A stretch of 64,000 nt of DNA from Sinonovacula constricta (GCA_007844125.1 CM017558.1:48578772-48642771); one strand, 5' to 3'; numbered from the stretch's first letter, positions 40,863-54,624 are shown. Made by a program: numbers and translations. The notes: a model not told the origin generated them from the letters alone.

Positions 40863-43839
40863 ATGGTGTTCATCTATTCGCAAATATTTGCATTTTTTAT
40901 GTGGTATTTCTTTGGAAGGTCTGCATCTCTGCTTGGGACCATTAAAGCAAGTTTCTAATGCACTGATTTCAAGAGATTTGGCGATAGTTTAAAAGATTTT
41001 AGCAATGCCAGAAGTCGGAAATAGCTTTTTTTCTCGATTTATGGTTTTATTTCAAAGATGACTTATAAATATTCTTAATTCAATACACATTCTTATTGTA
41101 CTTATTACTTGTAATAGTGTTGATTTAAAAAAAAATCGCGTGCAATTATTATAGTAGTTAAATGTTAACTGTTTTTGCTAAATTGACGTACATTTCCAAG
41201 AGAATGACACCTACTTCTGATTATGGAGTAAATAATAAATTAATAATTAGTAAATTGATCTTAAATGTCAAGCTCATTTTCAAATGTTTAATTGGTTACA
41301 CAAATATTCTGCTTTTAATACATTTTGTATAAACAAAATCACGGTCCTAACTTCTTCTTGAAGAGTAAAGGCTGAAGCTGTTTTATAAATGTTTTAGTAA
41401 CAAGAATGTCTCCTTTGTTTCCACGAGGTGCACATTTGATGCCAGCTAGTTATCAATGTTACATATAAATTTCTGTTCGCACAATGCATTTTCACATTTC
41501 TTGCTGTACCTGACCGTACCTGAAGAACCATACGATTCGTTCTACTCTACCCATTACGATAAGGATTGCTGAGTAAGCTCCGTGCTTGATGAAAGAAAAA
41601 GATCTTCCAGTTTCTGCATTTAGTGGTGTTATAAAAGGCTAACAAAGCATTGAGAGACTAGTCTATGTTTTTTTCCTATTTAAACACCTCATTTGTCTGG
41701 CGAGTCCCGTAATTATGCGTGCTCCTGCCAATTTTCATAACTTCATAACGGCATAAATATGTATGGCAAGTCGAATGTGTAGGCTTTATTTAGATAATGA
41801 TTAATTCCATATGTATATACACGAGAATTGTGTACTAAGACATGGTGTGATGATTTGTATAGATTGTAAATGGTTATGCATGTTATTTAATTAAAAAACA
41901 ACAAAGTCTCCTCTTATTACATTTATCTGAAAAGTTCCGCAAACCGCAGTGAACAATGCATAGCGACAGTAACAGTTAAGTGTTGACGACATAACAGATG
42001 TTCTGCAGCCATAAAAACAGAATTGTTTCTGACAGTTCCCATGGCTGAATTAGACGCGTTCTGTAGACGGCACGTTCGTTTAACATTTGCAATCAGCAGA
42101 TATATTGGCATAAACCATATTTTATTTGTGAATACTCAATAATAAAAGCGGTTGTGAACTGATTATAGATGTATGCAAATTGCAATAATGGTGAGACGGT
42201 CTCTTTTTATCATTGTGATTTGTGTTTGTTTGCGCTACCTGAAAACAATTAATGGTTATGTTCAAAATAGTGTGCTTTACATACGGGCAATGGATGTTTC
42301 AAATTACAATTAACACATTTGACTTTCTATAATGGACACTTGCTCTTTGGTATTAGTTTATATAATATGCATGATGAGATATTAGGTATATTTTACATCG
42401 CAGAATACTCATGAATAGATATCTGGTAAAAACTACTGCATTGTTTAAGACTTTGAAAAGTTTTCCCTCTAATTGTTCATCTATAGACATGTTTATGTGA
42501 TCATAGCCACTACAATACTATTTCGAGTAGAAGTATATGTTATAGCTATGTCGTTATATGGTTAGAACTGTGTCTGTACAGTTGAGCCTTAACAACAACT
42601 TTCGTAACGTCATGCATTGCATTTTCAGTATTAGTTTAGAAACTGTTTCATAATAAATAGGTAATGTAAATAGGCTTTTTTAGAATAGTTTTTACAATGT
42701 AGATTATTCATAAATATATAACTGCTAGTTATGATATTTACTTCAATTCATCACAGATCGCCGCTGTATTTGCAGTTCCGTGTTTAATTCCGATCTCTGG
42801 CCTTTGGCACTAACCATCAAACAAACGTTATCTGCCTGGATTTATGATCTAGGGTCTAACCAATCCTGCCGTGAAAATGTTCCAGGGAATTTACACATAG
42901 GAAAATACAGCATGGGAAATAGACGAGATCTAGCGATACTGCTGGCAGGTCTATCTAAAGTCTGATTGTTTCTTTCGGTAAACGTGTTCATGTTTATCTG
43001 AATAGATTCAGTGCACCGAAAAACAATCGCAGCACATCTACGCAATTTCCGTATTCTTGTAACGACGCCATTAATGTACGTTTCTGTGTGATATTGTGTA
43101 AATTTGCGAAGATCGCATCTACGCGTCAGCTTATTATGGTATTGCCATAAGGCAGCTGAAGGTACCTAAGGAAGTATTCAATAGTTGGATCTACGCGTTT
43201 CAAGGATTGTTTGTGCTTTTGTTTACTTATACATCAAGTGTATACCGCTGTATGCGTAGGGATCTGCCGCAGGAGCGTATGTAGATCGGTTAAGTGTTTT
43301 CTTGGCATTTCTTTAATTGGTAAACAGAAGGACCGACATGTTTGGAACACAGTGATAGCTTCCCAAGGGTTCTATGTTGAAACAAGAGACCTGTATTGAA
43401 AAAAGCCGAAAGAAAAAATCTTCGCTCAGATCTTGCTGAGTGGAGTTGCGTAGTGTTGATACGGAAATTAGTTGTGGAGTTTAATTTAGGTTGCAGTCGT
43501 GTATTGGAAAAAGTGATCATAAATATTCAAATTGGAACACAGGAGTATTGTTGCTCAACGAGGGGAAATAGATTCTCTGTAGCATTAAGCCGGGGAAGCT
43601 GGAAATATTCACACATCATTTGCATTTCTTTTTTAAATATTTATGAATTGTTGATTTTTTTGGCGGGAATTGTAATCGAATCTCTTTGGATTAAATAACT
43701 GTTGCAAGAACAACAAACGTCACAGTTTCGTCAAAACGATTCTGAGAATGCTTTAGATGCTGTATGCCATTTAAAGCGTGGACGGATTTTAGTGAATACA
43801 ATATTATAAAGGTGAACACTTAGCTCAAAACGCTTAATT
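40863..43839. other. No supported gene
   Basis: A plus-strand acceptor-like gtatttgcag ends at 42775. The frame after it stays open for about 63 codons to a TGA near 42965, with a moderately protein-like reading, but lacks other support. The rest is AT-rich without recognised features. Confidence 0.35.
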
Positions 43840-43921
43840 ATGGAAAATGTTTGGGAAGTGAGACAGGGACAGGGAGAGCAGGGGGAGCTCCTTGCAGAAC
43901 ACCAAGACGAGGAGGACAAAG
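43840..43921 (+). CDS. Possible initial exon, acidic Gln/Glu-rich (alternative on minus strand)
   Basis: ATG at 43840 followed by 27 codons rich in Glu and Gln and then a textbook donor, aaag with gtgagc at 43922. Phase at the junction is 1. The same DNA read on the minus strand from an ATG near 43930 gives a leucine-rich start resembling a signal peptide (MLTFVLLVLVFC) that ends at a TAA after about 31 codons. Only one strand can be right, if either. The block is GC-rich against its flanks. No family is recognised. Confidence 0.2.
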
Positions 43922-43945
43922 GTGAGCATGAAATATATACTTTAC

Positions 43946-44110
43946 CTCTACTCAGCAGACAATCTCCGTCCTTAGAGCATTGAAGTGGCTTTACGCCATA
44001 TGTTTGCAGACAGAATCCCAGGTCTGGACACATGTTTTGCAGTAGATCTAGAATATTAGGATTTGTTTGCAGGATTTTTACCAGTATCTTAGTCGAATCA
44101 TGTATCAAGA
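43946..44110 (-). CDS. Candidate internal exon b, Cys-containing, unidentified gene
   Basis: Minus-strand acceptor ending caatag (AG at 44112-44111) after a cacttcttttt tract, and donor gag with gtaaag (GT at 43945-43944). The exon is 165 bases, starting and ending in phase 1, so it could be skipped or duplicated without a frameshift. It encodes about 54 residues with five cysteines in a CPDLGFC, QC, DGDC arrangement. The upstream candidate exon also ends in phase 1, so the two join in frame. Extracellular modules commonly use phase 1-1 exons, but no family is recognised. Confidence 0.4.
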
Positions 44111-44319
44111 CTATTGCAATTTGTTGTTAAAAAGAAGTGTGTAAGTGTTGTGCTGCAATGTGACGCATATGGTAAATAGACGATCCGAAACATTAAAGCG
44201 AGTCCTTTTGTTATTTATATGTATATTTAACATATATTCAATACTTTGTAAAGGGATTATATTTTCTGTTAACATTCGCTTTAGGAAGACTTTATATGCG
44301 TTTTGTTTGTTTCCGGTAC

Positions 44320-44652
44320 AGCAAAGATTATCACACAAAATGATATTCCGTGCAGAACTTTCCATTCTATCTCCTTTAAATGGGTCAATCCAGGACAGAG
44401 CTGTCATTACTTCTTGGATGTTTTGCCTGACAATAACATACCCCCTGTCTCCTATTGTACGTTGTCTACGACGAATCTTCGACAATCGATAAATCCTTCC
44501 ATGTGCCATTCTGTTTACAGTGCTTATTTGATCAGTGGAATTATTGCTGGTACAGTGGTATCCTGTGGAATTACCCATATCTGTTGGACGCAAGAGGTTA
44601 TGGGGGTATCGAACGACTGCCCTTTTATGGCAATAACCATCTTCTGGGCACA
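44320..44652 (-). CDS. Candidate exon a, Cys-containing, unidentified gene
   Basis: Minus-strand acceptor ttcgcag (AG at 44654-44653). The frame begins in phase 1 with CPEDGYC and runs without a stop for over 100 codons, with sequons NST and NNST, a basic RRRQR patch, and a later LCDNLC. A phase-1 end is possible at two GT positions: GTACCG at 44319 (exon 333 bases) or GTGATA at 44334 (exon 318 bases). Neither is a strong donor, so the right edge is uncertain. CPEDGYC here and CPDLGFC in exon b look like related motifs, hinting at one cysteine-rich secreted protein. Family unknown. Confidence 0.4.
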
Positions 44653-45369
44653 CTGCGAACAGTTGTAAAATAATCGTGTAATAAAAAGATATCGGCCGTG
44701 CTACAAACGAAATATCAGTGTATAAAACCATATTTCATACGATAAAAAAGTCAGTTCTAAAAGAACGTTATGTCATGATTTAAAAAAAAAGAAAAGTCTG
44801 CACAGTTCTTATTATTAGCAAAATTGTCCGTTATTGTTTCGAGTGTTTTGTTGACCAGTCAAAGTAACAAAGACTGTGTGAGACTATGTGTTTTTGCAAT
44901 AGGTAGTAAATCACTAAAGTTCATTTGGGAAACGTCCAGAGTATTGATTTGTATGCAATTTACCTTCCATCCATACACCTTGCTAAAAGGACTTTGCCAT
45001 ATTTCCATATTGTGCTAGCTCACGTATTATTATGCAGTATGTTGCCATTCTTATTTTTGTGATGTTATCGCACGCATTATTCTAGCAATGTTGCCTGTGC
45101 TTTGTGGCGTTCGTACAAAATCGTATGTAGTCTACGTTGTCATCGACTTTATCCTATTGAGATTGCTACATATACTTTATTGTGGCATTTATTGGACCTT
45201 TGTACTTTTGAATACTTACTTTCTCTTGTGTGTTTTATCCAAGGACAAAATTCCTTTTTTGTGAAGCTTTTCTAAATGTCACGATCATACCCCTCCCAAA
45301 ACCGAATACAAAATTGTTTCAACGGACGTCACTACGTTTATTACGTAATCATAAGCTTTATTTTTACGT
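44653..45369. other. No supported gene
   Basis: Intergenic or intron sequence upstream of the minus-strand exon candidates. No promoter motif was recognised. Confidence 0.4.
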
Positions 45370-45545
45370 CATCGCTTGGACATTTTCATTTAAAATTGAT
45401 ATGTTTCCTTAACACTATCTTTGAAAAAAAATCAAAGGGTTTAGAGCTCTGTAAACTGGTCTAAGTTGTCCTGTCGTGGGTTTCGCCGACTGTTTCAAGA
45501 AGGTAACGGGTTTTCTCTATTTGTGTAATCTTCTCGTCTTTTGGG
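45370..45545 (+). repeat. Unidentified dispersed element, copy 3
   Basis: Most diverged copy. It matches copy 1 at cgcttggacatttt, then agagctctgtaaa followed by a cgccgactg word with ttcaaga, ggtaac and gggtt. The tail regions differ. Confidence 0.6.
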
Positions 45546-48500
45546 TCTATACCTCTCTTTTGTGCTTGTCAAATTAAATATAAATTGTAATTCGTATCAT
45601 GCCTTTGCATGTAATCGTATTGAGTCTAATCTAAGTATTACTTTAAGATTTTCCAAGTTTGTTTTATGATACAAAATGGGATAACTGTGTAAACGCCGCC
45701 ATACATGCAGCAAAAGTGAAATCAAACTAAAGAAACATGGGTACAAGTATTAGATAAGAGGAAATGTCACGTGCTAGAAAATGTTAATTGACCTCATCAG
45801 CAATGATCATATTCGATATGTATTGATATTTGGCAGACTGCTAGCTGAAAAAGACGATGTGCCTTGAGCAAAATAAGAGTCTCTTGTCTATTGTATATAT
45901 TTATGAAAAAACGCTACCTTGAGAAATAAGGCTACTGACGTTTCACGGAAATTGGAATAAATTAAATAATTCTGGTTTAATTGCCAATATACGATTGATT
46001 ATGTTAAGTGAAATGTTTACCATTTAAGGCTTATTAAACTTTCATAGCAGCGATAATTCACACTCTCTGAAAGGAACTCCGATTGAATGTTTTATATTGA
46101 TATTCAGCTTCTGACCAGATGTGTAGAATATCTCCAGCAGATTATATCAACGTTCTAAGTAGAAGAATGTAATGAAATATTTAATGCAGTATGTAATGAA
46201 GCAGAACATTTCAGTTCACTTAAAATAATTTTTCTAAGTAGAACTGTCTTACGTATGTATTGACATCGATTAGTTTCTAATGCATAAAACATATTTTACA
46301 TCTATAACATATTCATTCTAAAATATATTTTATTAATATTTAAAATCACTTAGTTCAGCCTTTTGCTTCAGCAGGAAATATCCAACCACAACAATTATTT
46401 ATATTGAGCTGATTTTGCAAAGTGTAAATACTTAAGTCTAATGAAGAGTGAACTACAAACCAAAAAGTACCGACTTTAATTAACTTAATTAATCTTTCTG
46501 ACCTTAATACTTACCAATGACTCGCCAGACATGTACCTAACCAAAGGCGGAAGTCTTCCTTAGTTGATCGTAACTCAGAAGAAGAAGTAACGCAGACGAA
46601 TTAATCAGGCAGGCTTCCAGACTTCTAGAAAAAAATCGTCCCTGTCCAGCTATTATGTATGTCTACGTGACCGCTTTCCTCATACGAGACCCAGTGCCCA
46701 GACTAGGACAGGCTGGCCTTTGTAGAGTACATGTATTTTTGTGTTGATAGATCAGGGCGTATAATCTGCCGGACAGGTGCTTTGACATGGCAATATAGTT
46801 AGAAACAATATTTTGCCAATAGCCATGAACATTATTCCGAAATAATGAAACAAATATAGACACATTCTTAACATAATATGCCCTAATGTTTTGTCTTTTG
46901 AAAAAGTTATTACTGTCTATAACATGTGTCCATAGTTGGATATATTCGTATATTTTAAAAATTTGCAAACCTAATGGAAAATCGTATTCAGATTGAGTGA
47001 AAATCACTGTTGACGTCGTATTCCTTACGGAAATTGGTATTTAAATCAAGTCTTGGATTTAAATCTGCTCCTTATTATAAAATTATCTACGTATTCTGAC
47101 AAAAGACGAATGATAAGATGCAGTCGAAATGTCTTTCTATATTGTATTAGAAACTGTCCCTGTGCATAAATACAAGTATCATAATCATCTCACACTCTGA
47201 ACTGTTGCGGTTAGGTTGATTCTAGTGAATCAATCTTATTTACAAAACAATTGACTGAGTGTGGCTTTCAGATGATGTAAGCACGTTTCCGTTAATAACA
47301 TTGTTACATTTATAAAACTACTTCCGTTATTTTTTAAATTAAAATCGCCATTGTAACATGGTTGCTGACAAATTATGTAGAGCGCATAATATCATGTAAA
47401 CTCGGTAGTTGACTATATTCTCTGACCCAGCACAAAGTAAGGCTGTTGTTTACCATACATAATTATACAAACTGTACCTTAAGTATGTTTTGATGTAAAC
47501 GTCTTTTTAAAACACCGATATTAAATGTTCACTTTGGACACAGCTACTTTTTATCAATACCATTAACCTATGTCTTCAGGTGTAAACACAAGCGACCCGT
47601 CTGTCATGTCAAACTTGCTTTACTTATTTATCTCAAAATGCAGTTGCTGTTGACTGACACGTGTATCTGCCTTCTTTATATCATGGTATGCATTGTCTTA
47701 TCAGAGGCAACAAGCTAAATCAAAGGTCGCGAGACTTCGACGTCATGTTGTCTTACCGACTTGTCTTTCTATAAAGGCATTAAGATAAGCTTGAGCTCTA
47801 ACCGCCTTTGAAGACCAAACATTATGTGTAAATTGTCTGCAAGTGAATGGTCAGGAATAGTCAGTTAATTACAAGGTTTGGACTGCTTTTCGTCTCGTGG
47901 TTTTTGCCCAATTTGTCTACCTCGTCAAGAGAACGTAAATATGGTGGTGGGCATTGTTCTGACATAGCCTTTAAACTGTTTGTTGATTTTTGTTTTGTTT
48001 TTGTCGTTGTTTTTTTTAAAGACAACGCATCGATAAAAGTATGTTCATATTTGGCGACGTAAGTCTATTAAAAGTAGAGGAGGACCCAGAACTAAGATCT
48101 GGGTAGGACCACCGGCCCACCCCTGTTATGTTAGAATCCGCAATGTTTTTTCGCCCCACCTGACCTGAGATCCTCCGCAAGACCTTGACCTTTAATCAAG
48201 CAACATTATAGATTCTCATTATTTGCAATGTTTCCACATATTGCTGATATGTGTATTGCGAACTCGGTTGCGAAATAAACCATCTTGCAAAGTATATAGA
48301 ATAAATATATGTTTAGAACTGAACTCTGGAAACATAATTCTGATAAACCACGTTTATCGATATACCACGGTATACCTAATGACGTCAAGGCCTTCTAATC
48401 TTAAAATACAGGTGATCGGTCTGTAAACTTTTGTTGTGCACGATCATCGTTAGAAGGTTTCAAATCAAAGAGAGGATGAAGTATAAAGGTAAATTGTAAA

Positions 48501-51500
48501 CATGTAAACATACTTTGGCTTGCAGAGCAATATGCACCTGCCGTGGCATGGTGCACATTTAATCCCATTACAGACGAAATCATTTGCATTCTTATTAATA
48601 GAATAAAACATTTTATTTTCAAAGGCCTTCTGCGTAGGTGTTTTGAATTCATATGCTAAGTGTTTGTCATAATTCTGGTTTGGTTGGTGCGAAGGTTTGT
48701 TAAATCTTTTCGCTCGGCTTTAAAATATAAAGATATATAATAACGGTAGAGCTATTGGCATATTACAGTCAAGTTTTGAAGCCAGAACAGAAAAAAGATA
48801 TTTCCTTCTATTTCTGATCATAATTCGATCTAAGTTTTAGAGTTCTCGATGATTTAAAAAAAAGATTATTTTGCCAGATGCCAAATGTCTCTCAATATAT
48901 GGAATATACACTCCTGTGCGATAAAGAAAAAATAAGTTTTTGATTCCTGTCCATCTTTAAATGATTGAACTATTATTTATTATCCATAACTTTTCTTACA
49001 AAAACCAGTCACCTAATTCTGAATTTTGCAAACGTCTTTGCTATAATGCTGTTAATCATGGCTGAAATGCCAATATTTAACTGGCGCGAATTCCTTTGAG
49101 AATTCTAAATGGGAAAATGAATGCAGTGCTTGTCATTTTGAAATGCCTTTGTCGAAAAGCCATAGATGATAGCAGACCAAAACCAATATTGTAGAGAGAC
49201 TGGTTCTTGCTGTTAGTTTGATTACGTTTTTCAGACTTAATCTAGATAGCATCGAGAAAATTTAGCGGCTTTCATTTGATCCGACTCTCCCTTAAAAGTC
49301 GTTTTTGGTCCTCTATAGACAATCCACTAAGATTGATTAGCGCGAAGATGCTTTCCGTGCAGGTGTATTGAATTAGATTACTGGCTGAAAGTCGATGTCA
49401 ACCTTGTTCCTCGTCTTTCATGGTGCAGGATTTCTCGAAAACATTCTGCGACTCAGCTTGGGTCTCTGCCGATCAATACTTAATTCCGCACTTCTTCAGG
49501 CGATAAGAATGACCTATTTGTGTTCGGCTTTGTAGCGTTAAGGCAGATTGAAAGGAATTGCTAGGGAAATTCCGAAGCATTCCTGTGATCATTAGTTCTC
49601 CGTACTTTTGTGTTCCATGTAAGGAATTCAGAGAATTAAGGCCATTCTGTATAAACTGGTGCACTGTACTATGTAATGTATTGAAATTACCAAATATGTA
49701 TTAGACAGCTCATGGTGGAGGAACAAAAATTGTTTTGTGACTTACGTGTTTCATCAAACAATAATTTAGGAACATTAATTGATTTCTTCTTAAAAAGAAA
49801 TGCATAGCATGTTTTAGAAAAGAGACAATAAACCAAGGTGGTGTTATTTGTAAACTAATCAATTCTAGGTGTACTGAAGAGTTTTTACCCACAAAAGAGG
49901 AACCAGGACAAAACAGTGAGATAGAGACAACTTCAGTGAAAACACATTGCAAATAACACTTTAAAATATGCATACATATGCATGTAGCAAAAAAAAAATA
50001 GCAAGACGTGTTATTATCATAGTTGTGTCATAAAGCCCTTAAGTCTTACAATTATTTGAACGGCTGTATTTGTTGATCTGATTAAATGGCTGTACAGCAG
50101 ATTTTGGAAAAGAGAAACTGGTGAAGGGACCTAAACATTAACAGCGTATCTGAAAATGCTTAAAGATACGTTATTTTGTTTTATCATATTGACAGAGGGC
50201 AAACGAGATAAATATTTGGTATTTATTCATTAGGAAATGTGGTAGCGGTAATAGTCTAATGCATTCGTCTACAGGCGTCAATATTTCGAAACCTTAACAT
50301 AGGGTCTTATATTACCGGCATGACGTGACATTCAAATCAGGCAGACCCTCAACATTTCTATCTTCTCCCCGCTGCCGAGAATGCCCCTGGAAACAGCATA
50401 TTTCCGGTCTAGACTTTATTCCCTGGCATGCGTTTATAATTGACTGTGTTATATGTCCTTCATTAGAGAGAAGCCGGAGATATGACTGTATAATTATTGC
50501 TTGACAGTAATGGAGTCTAGTCAGAGGTGACCTTGGAATGGGTGTAAGCTATCAACGTGTCAGGATAAATGCGGATTTTACATGATAAATCATTTGCATA
50601 ATATGCTTCTTTTTCTGTCTTGAAGCTTGTATTTTTTTGCTCATATTGTAAACAAGCAGTCCAAATTACTTGTTGTTCTAACAGCTTAAGACTATACAAA
50701 GAATATCAATCTGTAGTAGTTCCATAATAAATATTGAACACAATTAATAAGAACTTTATTTAAATAACATAAACACTCTTCTAACGAATGCTTATTCCTT
50801 CAGAATATATTGTATACGTTTCAACATTTCTTACATTTGACTAATGTTCCTCGCCAGCATGAAGTCAAGGAATCATTTTATTGTGGTGATAAAGAAACAA
50901 GAGTGTTCCATTGGGTCTATCAAACCATCGTCTTGATACGACTGTATCGTTTTATCTTAACATCTTCTCATTTGTATTCACATCACAAAAGACGTAAATA
51001 CCGGAAAGTCTAGAAATGATTTCATCGTGTTTTTGTATGGTTCTTAGGATGTCCTTGTATGTATCATCAAATCATTGAACAGAACCTGAAACGGCAATTA
51101 AAACAACGCGTTCACGCATAGGACACACCTGTTTTATTGTCAAAACTGGTAAAAGATCAGATTTAAAGTTAAACGCATGTTCAAAGCTTCCTTCTTTGAA
51201 CTTGAAACCTGTGAATAAAGTTATGTTTAATTGTAGCCAGAAAGTATCATTAAACACATACTTATTTCGACACAGTAGCCGCAGCTGTCAAACGGATTTC
51301 TAAGCTGCTAAATGACGATATTGCGTGAGTTGCGCACTGTCAAAGTGCATTTTCTTTCGTGTTACCAGAGGAAAAACAAAGTTTCAGCATTGTAATAGTT
51401 TGTCCAACATGTGACGGATACAAACTTTTGTTTTATTTGTCATCCTAGTCATAATCACCATAACGCCTTCGGTAGTTCTTCATTCCACACATTTGGGGCT

Positions 51501-51910
51501 GTAATTAAAAAGACAGTTTGATTCAAGTTCGCATACTGGCGTATTTTCTTGTTCGTTTTGAAAGTTGCCGTAGCAGGATCGCCGTAAAATCTTGCAGCAT
51601 AAGGGAGAATTCAGCTTCTGGGTTCGACCTAGAACAATTACGTTATCAAATCAACAGGTCCACCTCCTACACGAGTGTCTTAAATTGAGATGTGCCAACA
51701 ATCGATATTTTACAGCTGCGGAATATCTTGAGAGTGAATTTGATTAAAGACGGAGATTAAAAACTTATTATTATTTAAAATAGTTTTGCGAATCAGACCT
51801 TCAGTTGCAAATTTATTATCATGATGATTGACCATCTATTTTGGGTTGTTTGGGGGTTTTTTTTCTCTTGACATAGTTGTGTTTGTCATGAATTTGTATC
51901 AATAATTTTG
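45546..51910. other. Long AT-rich stretch without a supported gene
   Basis: No frame on either strand has persuasive splice sites and composition together. A small inverted repeat (cccaga with tctggg) lies near 48090. No RNA gene, SINE or tandem array was recognised. Confidence 0.4.
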
Positions 51911-52019
51911 TCATCATCATCATCATTAGCAGCAGCAGCAGCAGCATTTTCATTGTCATCATCATCCGCATTATTATCATCATCATTGTCATTGTCATCG
52001 TTGTCGTCGTCATTATCAT
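51911..52019. repeat. Imperfect trinucleotide tract
   Basis: Mixed cat, cag and gtc triplets: five catcat-type units, a run of agc, then cattat and cattgt words. The minus strand reads as a Met/Thr/Leu-rich run, not a gene. Confidence 0.9.
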
Positions 52020-53889
52020 ATCCTTCCATGCTTAAATATGTCCAATAAGAAGCGTTCGTATAAAAAGAAACAATGCTTAACTCTAATTAGATGCTTGGGT
52101 ATCAGTTTACTTTGATTTTGCGTTGTTCCCAAAGATTTTATTTTGTCCTTGTTACTGTTTCCAGAACGAGAACGATTACAACGATACAAAATATGGGTTC
52201 TTGCATTTGTTATTTCTTTAGTTTCAGACAGGCTAGTTAACTAGTCTCGGTAAATAATAGCTGCTTTCCACCCACGGTAAGACTGGGCGTATTTGCATGA
52301 TTTCAAATTAGGCACGATGTTTATAGATCAGCATTTGTTTTAAAGTGAAATCAGATAAAGTTTTCATGCAGGCTGAATCGTCTGTTACAAAGTTTGGCAG
52401 ATATGTGTTGGTGGGAATATTGGTTTCCTTAGGAAAGTGTTTTAGTTTTATCAAGCCGTGGAAGGAACCGGATCCTATGACAAACTAAGTCAGACCAAGA
52501 TTATGTTCGTCTGGGCGTGTTTATAAATTCCTTGTTGATACTTAGTTCTCAAAGAGCATGGCTTATTGGTTCAGTTTAAACTATTAAGGATACAATTACT
52601 AGGCGTGGCAATAGATTTTGCCTTATATTCTAGGTCCAATACTCTTGGTTGTCAAGAGAATGTAGTGCTTTAAGTGCCGTTTCCTTGAATTTAGCTGAAT
52701 GTCCTCAGATATAATGTGCTATGATACTTTCTGTAATGTGCCGCACAAAACTTATTTTACCGCATTCTGTGTCAAGTATAAAGTCATGTAACAATACACA
52801 ACACAATTATATCTTAAGGAAGTCAATATAAGTAACAGAGCATATCCAGGGATAACAGTTAAAAAGGGGCGGGGCAAGAACTAGCGAGCGAGCACCCTTT
52901 TAGCTAATAAAATATGTTCAGAATTCTTTAACTTAGTTACAAAAATAAACGACACTTCCATTGGTCACCAGCGCTGACATACTGCTCAATGTTTTGGGGT
53001 GAATTGAATTAAGGAGGCGTGGTTCAAATTTCCCGCAAAAGAGCTAAGTAATAAAAAACAGCCTCATGCTATAAAAACTAAACTTTCACTTAATGAAAAT
53101 TTTAAAAATTATCTACGAGCTAAATGGCTTAAAATGGTGATTATGTTCTAACTTCTCTTTAGAAATGAATAAGTGTCGTCCAACGGGTTGCTGTGGACTC
53201 ACATTCAATAACAATCTTAGATCAATACAAATATATGTATGTTTTTAATATGGTTAGTAAGTAAATTACCTGTTTATAACTGACATTAATTAAAAAGAGG
53301 ACAAAGATCTTATCCACACCTTCTTCGTAAGACGACGTTGTTGCTTTTATAGCCCATAGAACATGGTGTAATTTATAGTCAGTCATGACAAATTTACAAG
53401 AGCAGCGGTAATATGTGTTGACTTTGACCCTGGCAGTTAAAGTCCCCGTTCAATTAAAAAGTCTACGTGTCCCTTATTGAAATGACACAACCAAAAAGTA
53501 TTTATGCTGTATTGGTCATAAGAATGAAAAACAACTACTCAAAATTGGCGATTTAAATGAAAACATGCCTGTAGACGATGATCAATTCAACACAACAACC
53601 TTGATAACTGATCGCAATATCAATATAGAAGCATCTTTGAGAACGGATGTATGAAACAGCTTGCCTGTCTAAATGCCTGGATGTAGATTGTGGGTATTTA
53701 AATACCATCTGCCAGTCAGCATAATGCCCTGTTGGCTGCACGACCTTTCCCCGCTCGGCTGCACCTGTAAATGCTGTAGACAGCTGCCACGCGCCCCTCG
53801 TGTGTTTACTTTGCCTTTGGTTCATAGGACAAGGGCTTCTTACTTCGACAAAAACACAAGGCTTTTATACCATGATTACTATAGCATCA
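52020..53889. other. No supported gene
   Basis: A GC-richer patch at 53690-53830 has open frames on both strands, neither with convincing splice context; it may be the start of the SINE-like block that follows. Confidence 0.4.
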
Positions 53890-54185
53890 GGATCAGGATG
53901 TGATAATCCAGTAGTCGATCGCACGACTCCAAATCACGGGGTCCGTGATTCGAACCCTGGTCTAGTCGCCGGTATTTTCCTTGAGCAAGAAGTTAACCTC
54001 GAATTGTTCTACCTGCGGGGTTATTCAGGTCATGCGAATGACTTCCTAGCGCCATATGTCTCGGCTGTTCATACGGGATTTATGAATATGTCCAACGACC
54101 AGGGGGTAAACTGTGAAGTCAGCTGAATATGCCATCAGTGTAGAAGAAGATATAAATCAGACTTTGACTTTTACATCATTTTTAA
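53890..54185 (+). repeat. tRNA-derived SINE-like element
   Basis: The tRNA-like head at about 53900-53972 has a decayed A box (tgataatccagtagtcgatc) and a B box in gtgattcgaaccctgg. The body includes tgagcaagaagttaacctcg, catatgtctcggctgttcat and gaatatgtccaacgacc, which I associate from memory with a repeat frequent in molluscs. A 108-codon frame across it (53800-54126) is incidental. Confidence 0.65.
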
Positions 54186-54624
54186 GCACACACCTATTGT
54201 TGGGGCCTGTTTATTTATGCAATTCTTCAAATGCTCTGTTTTGCATGAAAACACACAAATGTGGACCAGTTTAAAACAACGTACAAGAGAATATATAATA
54301 TTTAGACAAGGCTTCATGACAATATTAGCCATAATAGTAAATCCGTGAGCATTTCCCTAAATCCGAACTCTTGTAGCTGTGGGCTGTAACGACCATGTTT
54401 ATCAGATGATTATTTTTGAAGACCATGGTGCAAATATCATTTTATATATCGAACATCACAAATACACAGAATGTATATTTGTTTTAACTACATTAATTTC
54501 TTTGTAACTTACCGAACAAGTCTACGAACAATTTACTTAACAAAAGCTGTAACCTGATATTTTTTATATTTTTCTATATTTTACTTACATAGTTTTAACA
54601 TGATTATGCTCTATTCGCATTTAA
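54186..54624. other. AT-rich spacer, nothing recognised
   Basis: Between two SINE-related pieces. No gene or structure was seen. Confidence 0.45.

Noticed and set aside
42776..42965. Plus-strand frame after a gtatttgcag acceptor-like site
   Set aside because: The reading is plausible but the acceptor is weak and no partner exon was found.
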